The translations under genes were made by a program, and so were the position numbers. Positions 26,257 through 34,134 of a DNA stretch of 64,000 nucleotides are shown here, piece by piece (the stretch's first letter is position 1; every line of letters starts with the position of its first letter). Source of the DNA: Ellagibacter isourolithinifaciens (lineage in GTDB: Bacteria > Actinomycetota > Coriobacteriia > Coriobacteriales > Eggerthellaceae); the NCBI RefSeq assembly GCF_008831035.1, contig NZ_WAJR01000009.1, forward strand, positions 1 through 64,000, read 5' to 3'. The notes below the pieces were generated by a model. The model was not told where the DNA came from. It saw only the letters and a list, made by a program, of their open reading frames with translations, and ran no database searches.

Positions 26257-27780
26257 ATGAAACAAGGGGATCGGCCTTTGGGAAAGGCCGAAAAGAAAGA
26301 GACGAGAAGCACCGAGGCCTCACGCGCCCACACGGCGCTCGCGTCGATCGACAGGCAGGCGCCGAGCCTTACCTACTTGGGTCTCGGGTGCTGGATCGCG
26401 TGGAACACCATCGGCTTCTCGGGCGCCTTTTGGCTCCACGACACGGATACGAGCATCCGCTCGGAAAACCTCATGGTGGTCCATCTGGCAGCCTGCGCCG
26501 TGACGCTTCTCCTCTTCGCACTCTTCTCGAAGCGCGCATCGAAGGTCGTGGCGAAGAACGCCTTCACCTACGCAGGCGCCGTCATAGCATGCGCGGGGAC
26601 CATCCTCATCGTGATCACGCGCGAGGCGATTCTGCCTATCGAGGGCCTGTTCTTCCTCGGGTGCATCCTTTCGGGCGTCGGGACGACCACCCTGTTCATG
26701 CGCGCCGCAGCCCTTTTCGGCACGCTTGCCCCGCATCGCGCGCTCTACACCCTCGCCATGAGCGAACTTTTCTCCATCATGGTGTTCTTCGTGCTGAACG
26801 GCTGTCCGAACGAGGTGGCGAGCATCTGCTTCACACTGCTTCCGCTTCTCTCCGCGTTCTTCTTCAGCCTGCGCAGCCGCAACGTCCGCGGCGAGACGCA
26901 GGTGCTCAAAAACGAGGTCCCAATCCCCCGGAAATTCGCGGTTCTTCTCGTGTCGATTGGGCTATGCTCGGCTGCGCTCGAGCTCATCCGCTCCTACATC
27001 CTCATCGGCATGCCGCCGACCGCAAGCGTCTCAAGCACGGCAACAGCCCAGTTCGTCGAGATATTCATCATGTGCGGGATCGCGCTTGCTGTGCTGCTCG
27101 CGCGAGGAAGCCGCGACGATTTCGGAAAGCTCTACTCGGTTGCCTCAGGGGGGCTCACGCTGCTCATCGTCGTCGTCGCCCTGTTCTCCTTGAAATCAAC
27201 CATCGTGTCGTCAACGGGCTGGATCATCTGCTCGTGCTACAACATGGTGGTCTGGGCGATGCTCTATTACTTGGTTTACCAGTGGAAAGCAAACGCCGTC
27301 CGTGTCGTCGCGTTGGGCAACGCCGCACTTAGCATCGGATCCATCGTCGCAGCAGCGCTTGCCATGACGTACCAAAGCGCTCATGTGGGCGACGATGTCA
27401 TGAAGGTCATCATCACCTTCGTCGGCGTCGCCGTGCTCATCGACGTGCTCTTCGTCTTCTCGGAAAAGCAAATCAACAACCTGCTCCTTCCCGTGGATGA
27501 GACGACCGAAGAGGTCGAAGGCAGCGATCCGCACGCCCAAGAGATGGCGCAATGGACCCAAAAGTGCGACGCTGTCGCGAAACGCTGCCAACTTTCGGCG
27601 CGCGAAGCCGAAGTGATGGCTGCGCTCTCGCGCGGGCGAAGCGCCCAGGAAATCGCCGATCGCGAGGTGCTTTCCATCTACACCGTCCGTGCCCACACGC
27701 GCTCTATCTACGCGAAGCTCGACGTGCACTCGAAAAAGGAGCTCGTGGACCTCATCAGGGGCGAAGAGGTTTCGCAATAA
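26257..27780 (+). CDS. Membrane-bound LuxR-family regulator (multi-TM sensor plus HTH)
   Basis: A 507-residue protein with about twelve hydrophobic helices through residue 420 and a C-terminal LuxR helix-turn-helix (about 445-500: LSAREAEVMAALSRG, then EIADREVLSIYTVRAHTRSIYAKL, split here by a short gap). This layout is a known, widespread regulator family in Eggerthellaceae, several members of which control adjacent molybdoenzyme genes in response to small aromatic ligands. The ATG at 26257 is chosen because GGAGG lies 8 nt upstream. It is divergent from the molybdoenzyme operon and probably activates it. Confidence 0.88.
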   Translation: MKQGDRPLGKAEKKETRSTEASRAHTALASIDRQAPSLTYLGLGCWIAWNTIGFSGAFWLHDTDTSIRSENLMVVHLAACAVTLLLFALFSKRASKVVAKNAFTYAGAVIACAGTILIVITREAILPIEGLFFLGCILSGVGTTTLFMRAAALFGTLAPHRALYTLAMSELFSIMVFFVLNGCPNEVASICFTLLPLLSAFFFSLRSRNVRGETQVLKNEVPIPRKFAVLLVSIGLCSAALELIRSYILIGMPPTASVSSTATAQFVEIFIMCGIALAVLLARGSRDDFGKLYSVASGGLTLLIVVVALFSLKSTIVSSTGWIICSCYNMVVWAMLYYLVYQWKANAVRVVALGNAALSIGSIVAAALAMTYQSAHVGDDVMKVIITFVGVAVLIDVLFVFSEKQINNLLLPVDETTEEVEGSDPHAQEMAQWTQKCDAVAKRCQLSAREAEVMAALSRGRSAQEIADREVLSIYTVRAHTRSIYAKLDVHSKKELVDLIRGEEVSQ

Positions 27781-27849
27781 CGGGCAACCTTCCCTGCGCT
27801 GGCCAGGTGCGCGATGGCCGCCCCTTCCCTGCCGAAAACGGGGGACGCT

Positions 27850-29229
27850 CTACAAGTTCGCACCCCTGTTGCTGCGAGGAATCTTCGCAATGATGACGAG
27901 GAGGCAGCCGAGCGCAAGGAGTGCCGAGAACCCGAGCGCGGCATAGAATCCCATAAATTTGCCCGATAGAGGGAGACACCCGATGAGGAAGACCATGACC
28001 GCCGTCGCGAGGGATGCCGCGATCTGGCGCGACATGATCATCCCCGCCGAGCCGTGCGTCGTCAGCCCCGCCTTCCCCAAAGAACCCAAGCCCCATGACG
28101 TCGTGGTGGGAATAAGGGTCGTAAGGCCCACGCAGCGCAGCGTTTGACCTAACGCCATGAGCCACAGCGGGGCATCGCTTGGAACGATCGAGCACAGAAG
28201 GGCGCCCACGAGGAGGAAGCATCCTCCGAATATCGCAACCTTTCGCGCGCCGAAGCGATCGGTCGCCATGCCCGCACCGGGCTCGAACACAAGGGCCGCC
28301 AACGCTCCGGGGAGCAAAACGAGGCCCGCCTCGAAGGCGTTATGCCCGCCCACCTCGATGACGGTGAGCGGGATGATGAGCGTCATCCCCATGAAGCAAC
28401 CATAGAGCAAACACTGCGCGACAATGCTCACGCGATATTCGCGAAACGTGAAGATCCGCAGGTCGAGGAGCGGTTCTGAGATTGTGTGCTGGCGCGTTAC
28501 GAACAATGCGACGCACGCGATTCCCACAAGCGCCGGCGCCCACACGAGCGGCTCGGTAAGCCCCATGTTGGCAGCAGCCGTGAAACCAAGCAGCAGTCCA
28601 CCGAAGCCGAAGGTGGAAAAGATAAGCGAGGTGACGTCGAGGTAGGCGGCAGCGTCTTTCACCTCGCGCTCCCGAACGACGGCAAGCGCGCAAACGATCA
28701 GCACGGCCGACGCGCACGCCAAGATGAGAAACATCGCGCGCCAGCTGAACGCCGTGCACAATGCACCGCCGACAACCGGGCCGATATTAGGCGCGAACCC
28801 TAGGGCGATGCCCGCAATACCCATCGCCGTCCCGTGGCGGTTCTCGGGAAAGCGCGTCATGGCGATCGTTTGCAGCAACGGCATGAGCACGCCGGTACCA
28901 AGCGCCTCGAGCACGCGGCCGATGATGAGCATCGGGAAGTTGACCGCGAGGCAGTCGCACAACGACCCGATGAGATAGAGACTGTACGAGTACAAGATAA
29001 GGGAGCGAACCGACAGTTTCCGCTGCAAATATGAAGCGAGAGGCACCGCCGCACCCATACAGAAGATGTAGATCGTCGCGAGCCATTGGCCCCAGCCGAT
29101 TTCCGTCCCTAAATCGCTGAGAACGACATCTGCCATGGCATTGAGCGCCGTCTGCGTCATGCCCCCGAGGCCGGTGCCTACTACCACGATGGCGAACAAC
29201 GCGTAAACGTAGCTTTTGCTCTGATTCAT
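27850..29229 (-). CDS. MFS transporter, DHA2 (EmrB/QacA-like) drug efflux family
   Basis: About fourteen hydrophobic helices and the motif C-type sequence GIALGFAPNIGPVVGG mark a proton-driven multidrug exporter of the DHA2 class; GRVLEALGTGVLMP is also typical. The start is uncertain: an ATG at 29247 has a purine run touching it, while the ATG at 29229 has GGGAAG about 10 nt upstream and is preferred. It stands alone on the minus strand, convergent with the LuxR gene. Substrate unknown. Confidence 0.85.
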   Translation of the reverse strand: MNQSKSYVYALFAIVVVGTGLGGMTQTALNAMADVVLSDLGTEIGWGQWLATIYIFCMGAAVPLASYLQRKLSVRSLILYSYSLYLIGSLCDCLAVNFPMLIIGRVLEALGTGVLMPLLQTIAMTRFPENRHGTAMGIAGIALGFAPNIGPVVGGALCTAFSWRAMFLILACASAVLIVCALAVVREREVKDAAAYLDVTSLIFSTFGFGGLLLGFTAAANMGLTEPLVWAPALVGIACVALFVTRQHTISEPLLDLRIFTFREYRVSIVAQCLLYGCFMGMTLIIPLTVIEVGGHNAFEAGLVLLPGALAALVFEPGAGMATDRFGARKVAIFGGCFLLVGALLCSIVPSDAPLWLMALGQTLRCVGLTTLIPTTTSWGLGSLGKAGLTTHGSAGMIMSRQIAASLATAVMVFLIGCLPLSGKFMGFYAALGFSALLALGCLLVIIAKIPRSNRGANL

Positions 29230-29557
29230 CTTCTGACAGCTTCCCATCTCCCGTTACCTGCGCCCACGCCTTGCAGGAAAGACGATCCCGAGACGAAAAG
29301 CGGCCGCAAACCATTTTGCGCACAAGGGAAGATAGTAGCGGAGCGCAAGCGCAGGGTATCCCCGTCATGTGCTGAAAATCGTTGCCGTGGCGAGAAGATA
29401 TGCTCATACCAGAAGAATGAAGTCTCGGATAGAACGGCGGCTCGGAGCAGGCTTTTTCCCGTCCAAAGACGACTCGGCCCCAAGGTTTTCCGCCTTGGGG
29501 CCGAGAATGCGCACCCCCGGCAAAAGGAGGCGCGATGACTATGTCGAGAAAGCCGCG
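29230..29557. other. Intergenic region upstream of MFS gene
   Basis: This 328-bp gap contains a strong 13-bp hairpin (29473-29505) near its right end. The rest presumably includes the MFS promoter, but no clear hexamer pair was found and no gene is supported. Confidence 0.6.
29473..29505 (-). terminator. Stem-loop after PNPOx-like gene
   Basis: CTCGGCCCCAAGG pairs perfectly with CCTTGGGGCCGAG (13 bp, 7-nt loop). It lies about 50 nt past the end of the minus-strand gene at 29558. On that strand it is followed by TCGTCTTTGG, a weak U-run, so efficiency is uncertain. Confidence 0.6.
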
Positions 29558-29968
29558 CTACGCGAGCTTCGCGCCGGCGTTGGGGCCGGGCAAGCAGGTG
29601 AAGAGCTCGTCAACATGCACGAGCACGCCGCCCTTTGCCGTGATAGGCGCACCCATCGCCGCAAAACAGCCGTCCACCCACGCCTTCAATTCCTCGAACT
29701 GCTCACCCTCGTTGATGTAGGTAGCCGTGCCGTGAATCTGGTAGGCGCCTTCGTCTCCCCAGAAGGTGATGGCGACCTTCTGATTCTCCTTCAGGTTCGC
29801 AAGCGTCTTGTTGAAGAACTGGTCGGAGATGTAGACCGTCTCGGCATCGATGACTTTCTTCATTCCCATCGGGTCGACGTTCGGCACGCCATCGGGGGTT
29901 GACGTTGCAAGCACGACATTCTTCATCTGATTGAACGCGTCCTGTACCTCTTTGGGCATAACCGCCAT
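29558..29968 (-). CDS. Pyridoxamine 5'-phosphate oxidase family protein
   Basis: A 136-residue split-barrel flavin-binding-like protein. Motifs VVLATSTPDGVPNVDPMG (18-35) and KTLANLKENQKVAITFW match the small PNPOx-like group. This group commonly binds FMN or F420 and reduces small organic molecules or scavenges oxidants; true pyridoxamine oxidase activity is unlikely at this size. The start has AAGGA 6 nt upstream. It is downstream of the NCS1 permease on the same strand. Confidence 0.82.
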   Translation of the reverse strand: MAVMPKEVQDAFNQMKNVVLATSTPDGVPNVDPMGMKKVIDAETVYISDQFFNKTLANLKENQKVAITFWGDEGAYQIHGTATYINEGEQFEELKAWVDGCFAAMGAPITAKGGVLVHVDELFTCLPGPNAGAKLA

Positions 29969-30056
29969 AGCATCCTTCTTTCTCGCGAGTCCGGCAGGGC
30001 GCGTACGGGTGCGCCCCGCAATCTATGGCCCTATGATACCTCCGAACGCCCCTTTG

Positions 30057-31556
30057 TTAAGCGACCTTTTCAAGCCGCGCTTTCTCGTTTTCGCGCACAC
30101 GGGTCTTGAAAACGAGGCTCAAGACCAGGTAGAGCGCAACAGTCATGGGAGCGGTGGTGAGGAAGGGGACGGACACGATGCCTGCCGAATACAGGACCAT
30201 GTTCACGACGCTCGTCACGGCAAGAGTGACCACGCCGCGCCAGTTGACGATCTCGACCGAAGCAAGCGGCACCCCACGGCTGCCAATCTTCAAAGGGCCG
30301 CGCACGATGTAGTAGTCCGTGATGAGCAGCATGCACCAAGAGATAGTGAGGATACTGCCGAAGCTCATGAAAGCATTCACCTGGTCTAAGATGTTTCCCA
30401 GGATGAAGGCGAGACCGATGGCGTTCGCGATGACGACGGCGACCGGCCAAGACAGCTTCACGCCGAAAAGCGAATCGAACAGGTTCGTCACCGCGTTTGC
30501 ACCGCCGATGGAGTTGGAAGTCTCGACCTTCATCTGCGAGAGGCAGATGATGGCAAGCCCGACGCCTCCCGCCGCGAGCACAAGCGAGATGCCGGGATTG
30601 GTGATCGCCGCATGCGCAGCGCCCGTCGCGTCGTAGCCCTGCGCGCTGAAGTACTCGACGGCTTGCGAGAATCCGAAGTACGTGATGAGCGCACCGAAGA
30701 GGTAGGTAATCACGGCGAACAGGCTCCCCACGCCAGCGATGGGCACAAGGTCGCTCTCCTTGCGCGCATAGCGCGTGAAGTCGGCGGCGAACAGCGCAAG
30801 CAGGCCGCTCGTCATGATGGCGTAGTTCACACCGTAGGCGAAGCCCTGCCCCACTTCAACACCGGGAATCATCACACCATGAGTGAGGGCGTCCCCCATC
30901 TGGCCGTTCGCGGCAATCAGGTACACGACGTACCCCATCACGCAGAACAGTGCAACCACAAACGCCGCGTTCATGCGCGCGATCACCTTCGTACCGAAGA
31001 GCGCCATGAAGATCCATACACACGAGATGCCGACGAAGAGCGCCCAGCGCTCCCAGGTCGCATCCCATCCGAAAGCATAGAGAATGGCGTTGCCGAGCTG
31101 CACCGTACCAACTGCAAGCACACCGACGAGCAAGAAGATCCAGATGAGCGAGCCGACCGCGGAACCTTTGGTGCCGAAGATATAGAGACGGGAGGCCACG
31201 TTGTTGGGCAGTCCCTCGCGGAAGGTGATCTTGCCCACGAGGTAGGTGAGGACAAACGACAGGGCGAACGTGATAGCCATCGCCACACCGCCGAGCTGAC
31301 AGCCCGCGTAGAAGGCAACGATGCCGCCGCCCATGAGCTTGGAGAGCGAGGAGACGACCCCTGAGAGGATAGCCGCGATGTCGGGCCAAGCCAGGCGCGC
31401 CGAATCGGGCACACGCTCGAACAGGGATTCCTTCGCACCCGATGAGCCTGTCCCGCCGGCAGACGCGCTGCTCGGCGCCCTGCCCTTAGCCGGAGCTGCC
31501 ACTTCGACAGGTGTTTTTCCCTTCACAGCCGAAGCTGCACATTCCCCTTTGTTCAT
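30057..31556 (-). CDS. NCS1-family permease (CodB/purine-cytosine-like)
   Basis: A 499-residue integral membrane transporter with about twelve helices. The pattern VVSSLSKLMGGGIVAFYAG and FADFTRYARKESD match cytosine, purine and related permeases (nucleobase:cation symporter-1). Residues 1-50 form a low-complexity cytoplasmic leader. The ATG at 31556 is chosen for AAGGGG 5 nt upstream; the frame is open well beyond but without a ribosome site. Its upstream region contains an 18-bp inverted repeat. Substrate unknown, possibly a nucleobase, hydantoin or other N-heterocycle. Confidence 0.85.
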   Translation of the reverse strand: MNKGECAASAVKGKTPVEVAAPAKGRAPSSASAGGTGSSGAKESLFERVPDSARLAWPDIAAILSGVVSSLSKLMGGGIVAFYAGCQLGGVAMAITFALSFVLTYLVGKITFREGLPNNVASRLYIFGTKGSAVGSLIWIFLLVGVLAVGTVQLGNAILYAFGWDATWERWALFVGISCVWIFMALFGTKVIARMNAAFVVALFCVMGYVVYLIAANGQMGDALTHGVMIPGVEVGQGFAYGVNYAIMTSGLLALFAADFTRYARKESDLVPIAGVGSLFAVITYLFGALITYFGFSQAVEYFSAQGYDATGAAHAAITNPGISLVLAAGGVGLAIICLSQMKVETSNSIGGANAVTNLFDSLFGVKLSWPVAVVIANAIGLAFILGNILDQVNAFMSFGSILTISWCMLLITDYYIVRGPLKIGSRGVPLASVEIVNWRGVVTLAVTSVVNMVLYSAGIVSVPFLTTAPMTVALYLVLSLVFKTRVRENEKARLEKVA

Positions 31557-31612
31557 GTTTCCCCTTTTCCTTGCAGTCTGAATCATCAAGCGATGCGAAG
31601 ATGAGCCGAACA

Positions 31613-31740
31613 TCTCAGGGAAGAGGGCTGCCGAGCGGTCCCTTGTCGAGCGAGGGAAAAGGAACCTGATTTGGAGGGACAGCCGTTTGCGGGGGGATAG
31701 AAGAGCTGTTTTGTGGAGGGAACAGCCCTCTTCCCTGAGA
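31613..31740 (-). other. Structured leader: 18-bp perfect inverted repeat upstream of NCS1 gene
   Basis: Arms 31613-31630 and 31723-31740 (TCTCAGGGAAGAGGGCTG and its inverse) match perfectly. Between them GTCCC/GGGAC and CTGTT/AACAG can pair. The structure lies between the GntP gene end (31861) and the NCS1 ATG (31556). It could be a terminator for GntP or a regulatory leader. It does not match a riboswitch I can name. The 304-bp gap holds no gene. Confidence 0.6.
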
Positions 31741-31860
31741 GATGGGCGCCCAAGACGGGCACCCATCGTCGAACGAGATCCCGCCATCCGCCCGCCTGCG
31801 AATAGAAGGATGGGAAGCGGTCGCATGCGCGTGGCCGCGACCGCTAAGAGCAACTTCGCA

Positions 31861-33180
31861 CTACGCGACGCCCAGGTTCGCGAGCACGATCATGACGATC
31901 AGCGCGCACAGGCCGGCGCCGATGGAGATGGCGGCGATGTGCTTGTAGGAGTTGCCGTGGTTCAAGCCCATGGCAGCCAGCATGCCGAACATCGCGCCGG
32001 AGTTCGGAAGTGCGCCGCCGATGGTCGCAGCCGTCGCGATAATCTTCGCGAGCGCAGCCGGATCGCAGCCGGTGGCCAGGTAAGGCTCGAGGAAGTTCTG
32101 AGCGATGATGCCCACAGCGCCCGAGCCGGAGCCCATAACGCCGCCAAGAACGGCAGCCATGGTGGCGGCGGACACGTAGGTGCCGCCAGGCATGTTGAAG
32201 ATGGCCTCGTAGATGACGGTGAAGCCGACGGATGCCGCGGCAACCGTGCCGACGCCGACGGCGGCAGAGGTGAACAGCGCGGGGCCGAGAGCGTTCTTCG
32301 CGCCGTTGCCCATGGTGTCGCGTTGGCTCGGGATGTACTTGTTGAACACGATCATGGAGACCACGACGGCAACGATCATGCCGATGTAGACCACGTTCGC
32401 CACGCCGAGCTGCGAGCCCGCGATGATGATGACGATCAGCAGGATGAGCGGCAGCAAGGACATGAACAGGCTCGGAGTCTCCTTCTGCTCGGCAGCCTCG
32501 GAGTCGGCAGCGGTAATCTCGTAGGTCTCGCCCTTGGCCTGAGCGCGCTTCAAAGCGAACTTAATGTAGATGCAGGAAACAACGATCGCGATGATGGAGC
32601 CGACGATGCCAAGTATGGGAGCCGCGGTCATGGAGACGCCGCAGCCGTTAGCAGCATTGATCCACGCGATGGCGGGAACGCCCGGGATCATGGCCATCGT
32701 GAACGAGCAGGCGGCCAGGGACCATGCAGCGCAGAACAGATGCCAGGGAATGTTGCATTCCTTGAAGATCGGGCGAGCAAGCGGGATGAGGGCGAACATC
32801 GCCACGAACATCGAGATGCCGGCATAGGTGAGAATCGCGCCGACAGCGGCAATCGCCAGAAGAACCAGGTACGGGCTCTTCGTGCCGACCTTGCCCACGA
32901 TTGCCTGCGCGATGGACTTCGCAGCACCCGACTTGTCGATGTACTCGCCCAGAATGGCCGCGCCCACGAAGATGAGCAGGTTCTTCTGAACGAAGCTTGC
33001 GAGGCCCGTCACATACGACGACTTCGCGCCGAGCATCGCATCAGCGATGCCCATGCCGTTCGTAACCGCGATGATGACGGCAGTCACAACAGAGGTGATA
33101 AGAACATTCCAGCCTTTCAAGGCTGCAATGACGAAGAAGACGAGACCGACGATGATGCCGATAACTCCAATCCACTCCAT
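31861..33180 (-). CDS. GntP-family permease
   Basis: A 439-residue membrane protein with about eleven to twelve helices, resembling the gluconate/proton symporter (GntP) and related short-acid importers. Family-like segments include SGAAKSIAQAIVGKVG near residue 83 and GVMGSGSGAVGII in the second half. A ribosome-binding site GAAAGGGG precedes the ATG. It lies downstream of the second molybdoenzyme pair on the same strand, so it may import that enzyme's substrate. The acid transported is unknown. Confidence 0.85.
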   Translation of the reverse strand: MEWIGVIGIIVGLVFFVIAALKGWNVLITSVVTAVIIAVTNGMGIADAMLGAKSSYVTGLASFVQKNLLIFVGAAILGEYIDKSGAAKSIAQAIVGKVGTKSPYLVLLAIAAVGAILTYAGISMFVAMFALIPLARPIFKECNIPWHLFCAAWSLAACSFTMAMIPGVPAIAWINAANGCGVSMTAAPILGIVGSIIAIVVSCIYIKFALKRAQAKGETYEITAADSEAAEQKETPSLFMSLLPLILLIVIIIAGSQLGVANVVYIGMIVAVVVSMIVFNKYIPSQRDTMGNGAKNALGPALFTSAAVGVGTVAAASVGFTVIYEAIFNMPGGTYVSAATMAAVLGGVMGSGSGAVGIIAQNFLEPYLATGCDPAALAKIIATAATIGGALPNSGAMFGMLAAMGLNHGNSYKHIAAISIGAGLCALIVMIVLANLGVA

Positions 33181-33342
33181 GTTGCTTTCCCCTTTCGTAA
33201 AGCAGGTTGATTATCTGCAATGCCGCTGCAGTCAAGCCCGACCGATGGCGGCGGCAAGGCTCAAACGCAGCGACGTGCATTCGAGAATGCCCGCCCGAGT
33301 CCCCTTGATCGATCGGGCGGAATATCGCGAACGACTTAAAGC

Positions 33343-33378
33343 CCTCCCGCAGGCCGGAGGTTCCCGGCCTGCGGGAGG
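33343..33378 (-). terminator. Stem-loop after DmsB-like gene of second molybdoenzyme
   Basis: CCTCCCGCAGGCC pairs with GGCCTGCGGGAGG (13 bp) around a 10-nt loop, directly after the minus-strand gene ending at 33387. A short GGCTTTAAG follows on that strand. It probably separates the molybdoenzyme pair from the GntP gene, at least partly. Confidence 0.65.
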
Positions 33379-33386
33379 TCGGGCGC

Positions 33387-34130
33387 TTACGCCATGTCGT
33401 TGCGGGTGGCGCGCATGAGCTCGACGACGGAGTCGTGCTTCATCTGGAGCTCGTTGCGGCGGATGGTGCCCTCGTCGAAGGTCGTGAGATCCTCGGGGCT
33501 TTCGAACATCGTGCCCAAATCACCGCGCTGTTGATTCAGGCGGATAGCCTCATCGGCGTCGTACGGGATGAGCGGGGTCTTCTCGCGCGGGTTCCAGATG
33601 ATGAAGGAGGGCTTGGTCGCATCGGGAGAGGGCATGCCCTCGCAGTAGCGCACGTCGCCGTACTTTTCCACGAGCTCGTCGATCGGGCCGAAGTCGAAAG
33701 CGCGCAGCGGACAGCTCTGGGTGCAGGCGGGCTGCTTGCCATCGGCCAAGCGGTCAATGCACATATCGCACTTGCTCATCTTGCAGGTGGGCTCGTCGGT
33801 CGCGAAGCGCGGCGCGCCGTAGGGGCACGCGTCGTAGCACTTGCGGCAACCGGTGCATTTGTCCTGGTCAACCAAGACCGCGCCGAATTCATCCTCTTTG
33901 TAGAGGGCACCGGACTCGCACACCTTCACGCATGCCGGGTCCTCGCAGTGCGCGCACGGGAACGCGAGCGAATGCAGGCGGATGTTGGGGAACGTTCCCT
34001 CTTCCCATTCGTACACCGTCATGTACTTCTCGGCACCCGGCTCGATGCCGTGCCAATCCTTGCAAGCGATGCTGCACGCCTGGCAGGCGTAGCATCGGTT
34101 CATATCGAACATGAAACCATACTGGGTCAT
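33387..34130 (-). CDS. DmsB-like iron-sulfur subunit of second molybdoenzyme
   Basis: A 247-residue four-cluster ferredoxin with CYACQAC (13-19), CAHCEDPAC (59-67), CTGCRKC (92-98), CKMSKCDMC (116-124) and partner cysteines. There is a C-terminal extension of about 60 residues. It starts 4 nt after the catalytic subunit stop and has GAAGGA upstream. No DmsC/NrfD-type membrane gene follows, so the complex is probably soluble. The next gene, GntP, lies beyond a hairpin. Confidence 0.9.
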   Translation of the reverse strand: MTQYGFMFDMNRCYACQACSIACKDWHGIEPGAEKYMTVYEWEEGTFPNIRLHSLAFPCAHCEDPACVKVCESGALYKEDEFGAVLVDQDKCTGCRKCYDACPYGAPRFATDEPTCKMSKCDMCIDRLADGKQPACTQSCPLRAFDFGPIDELVEKYGDVRYCEGMPSPDATKPSFIIWNPREKTPLIPYDADEAIRLNQQRGDLGTMFESPEDLTTFDEGTIRRNELQMKHDSVVELMRATRNDMA

Positions 34131-34134
34131 CGTC

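Noticed and set aside
31557-31860. Purine or guanidine riboswitch upstream of the NCS1 permease
   Set aside because: The conserved core sequences of those classes are not present; only a generic structured leader can be claimed.
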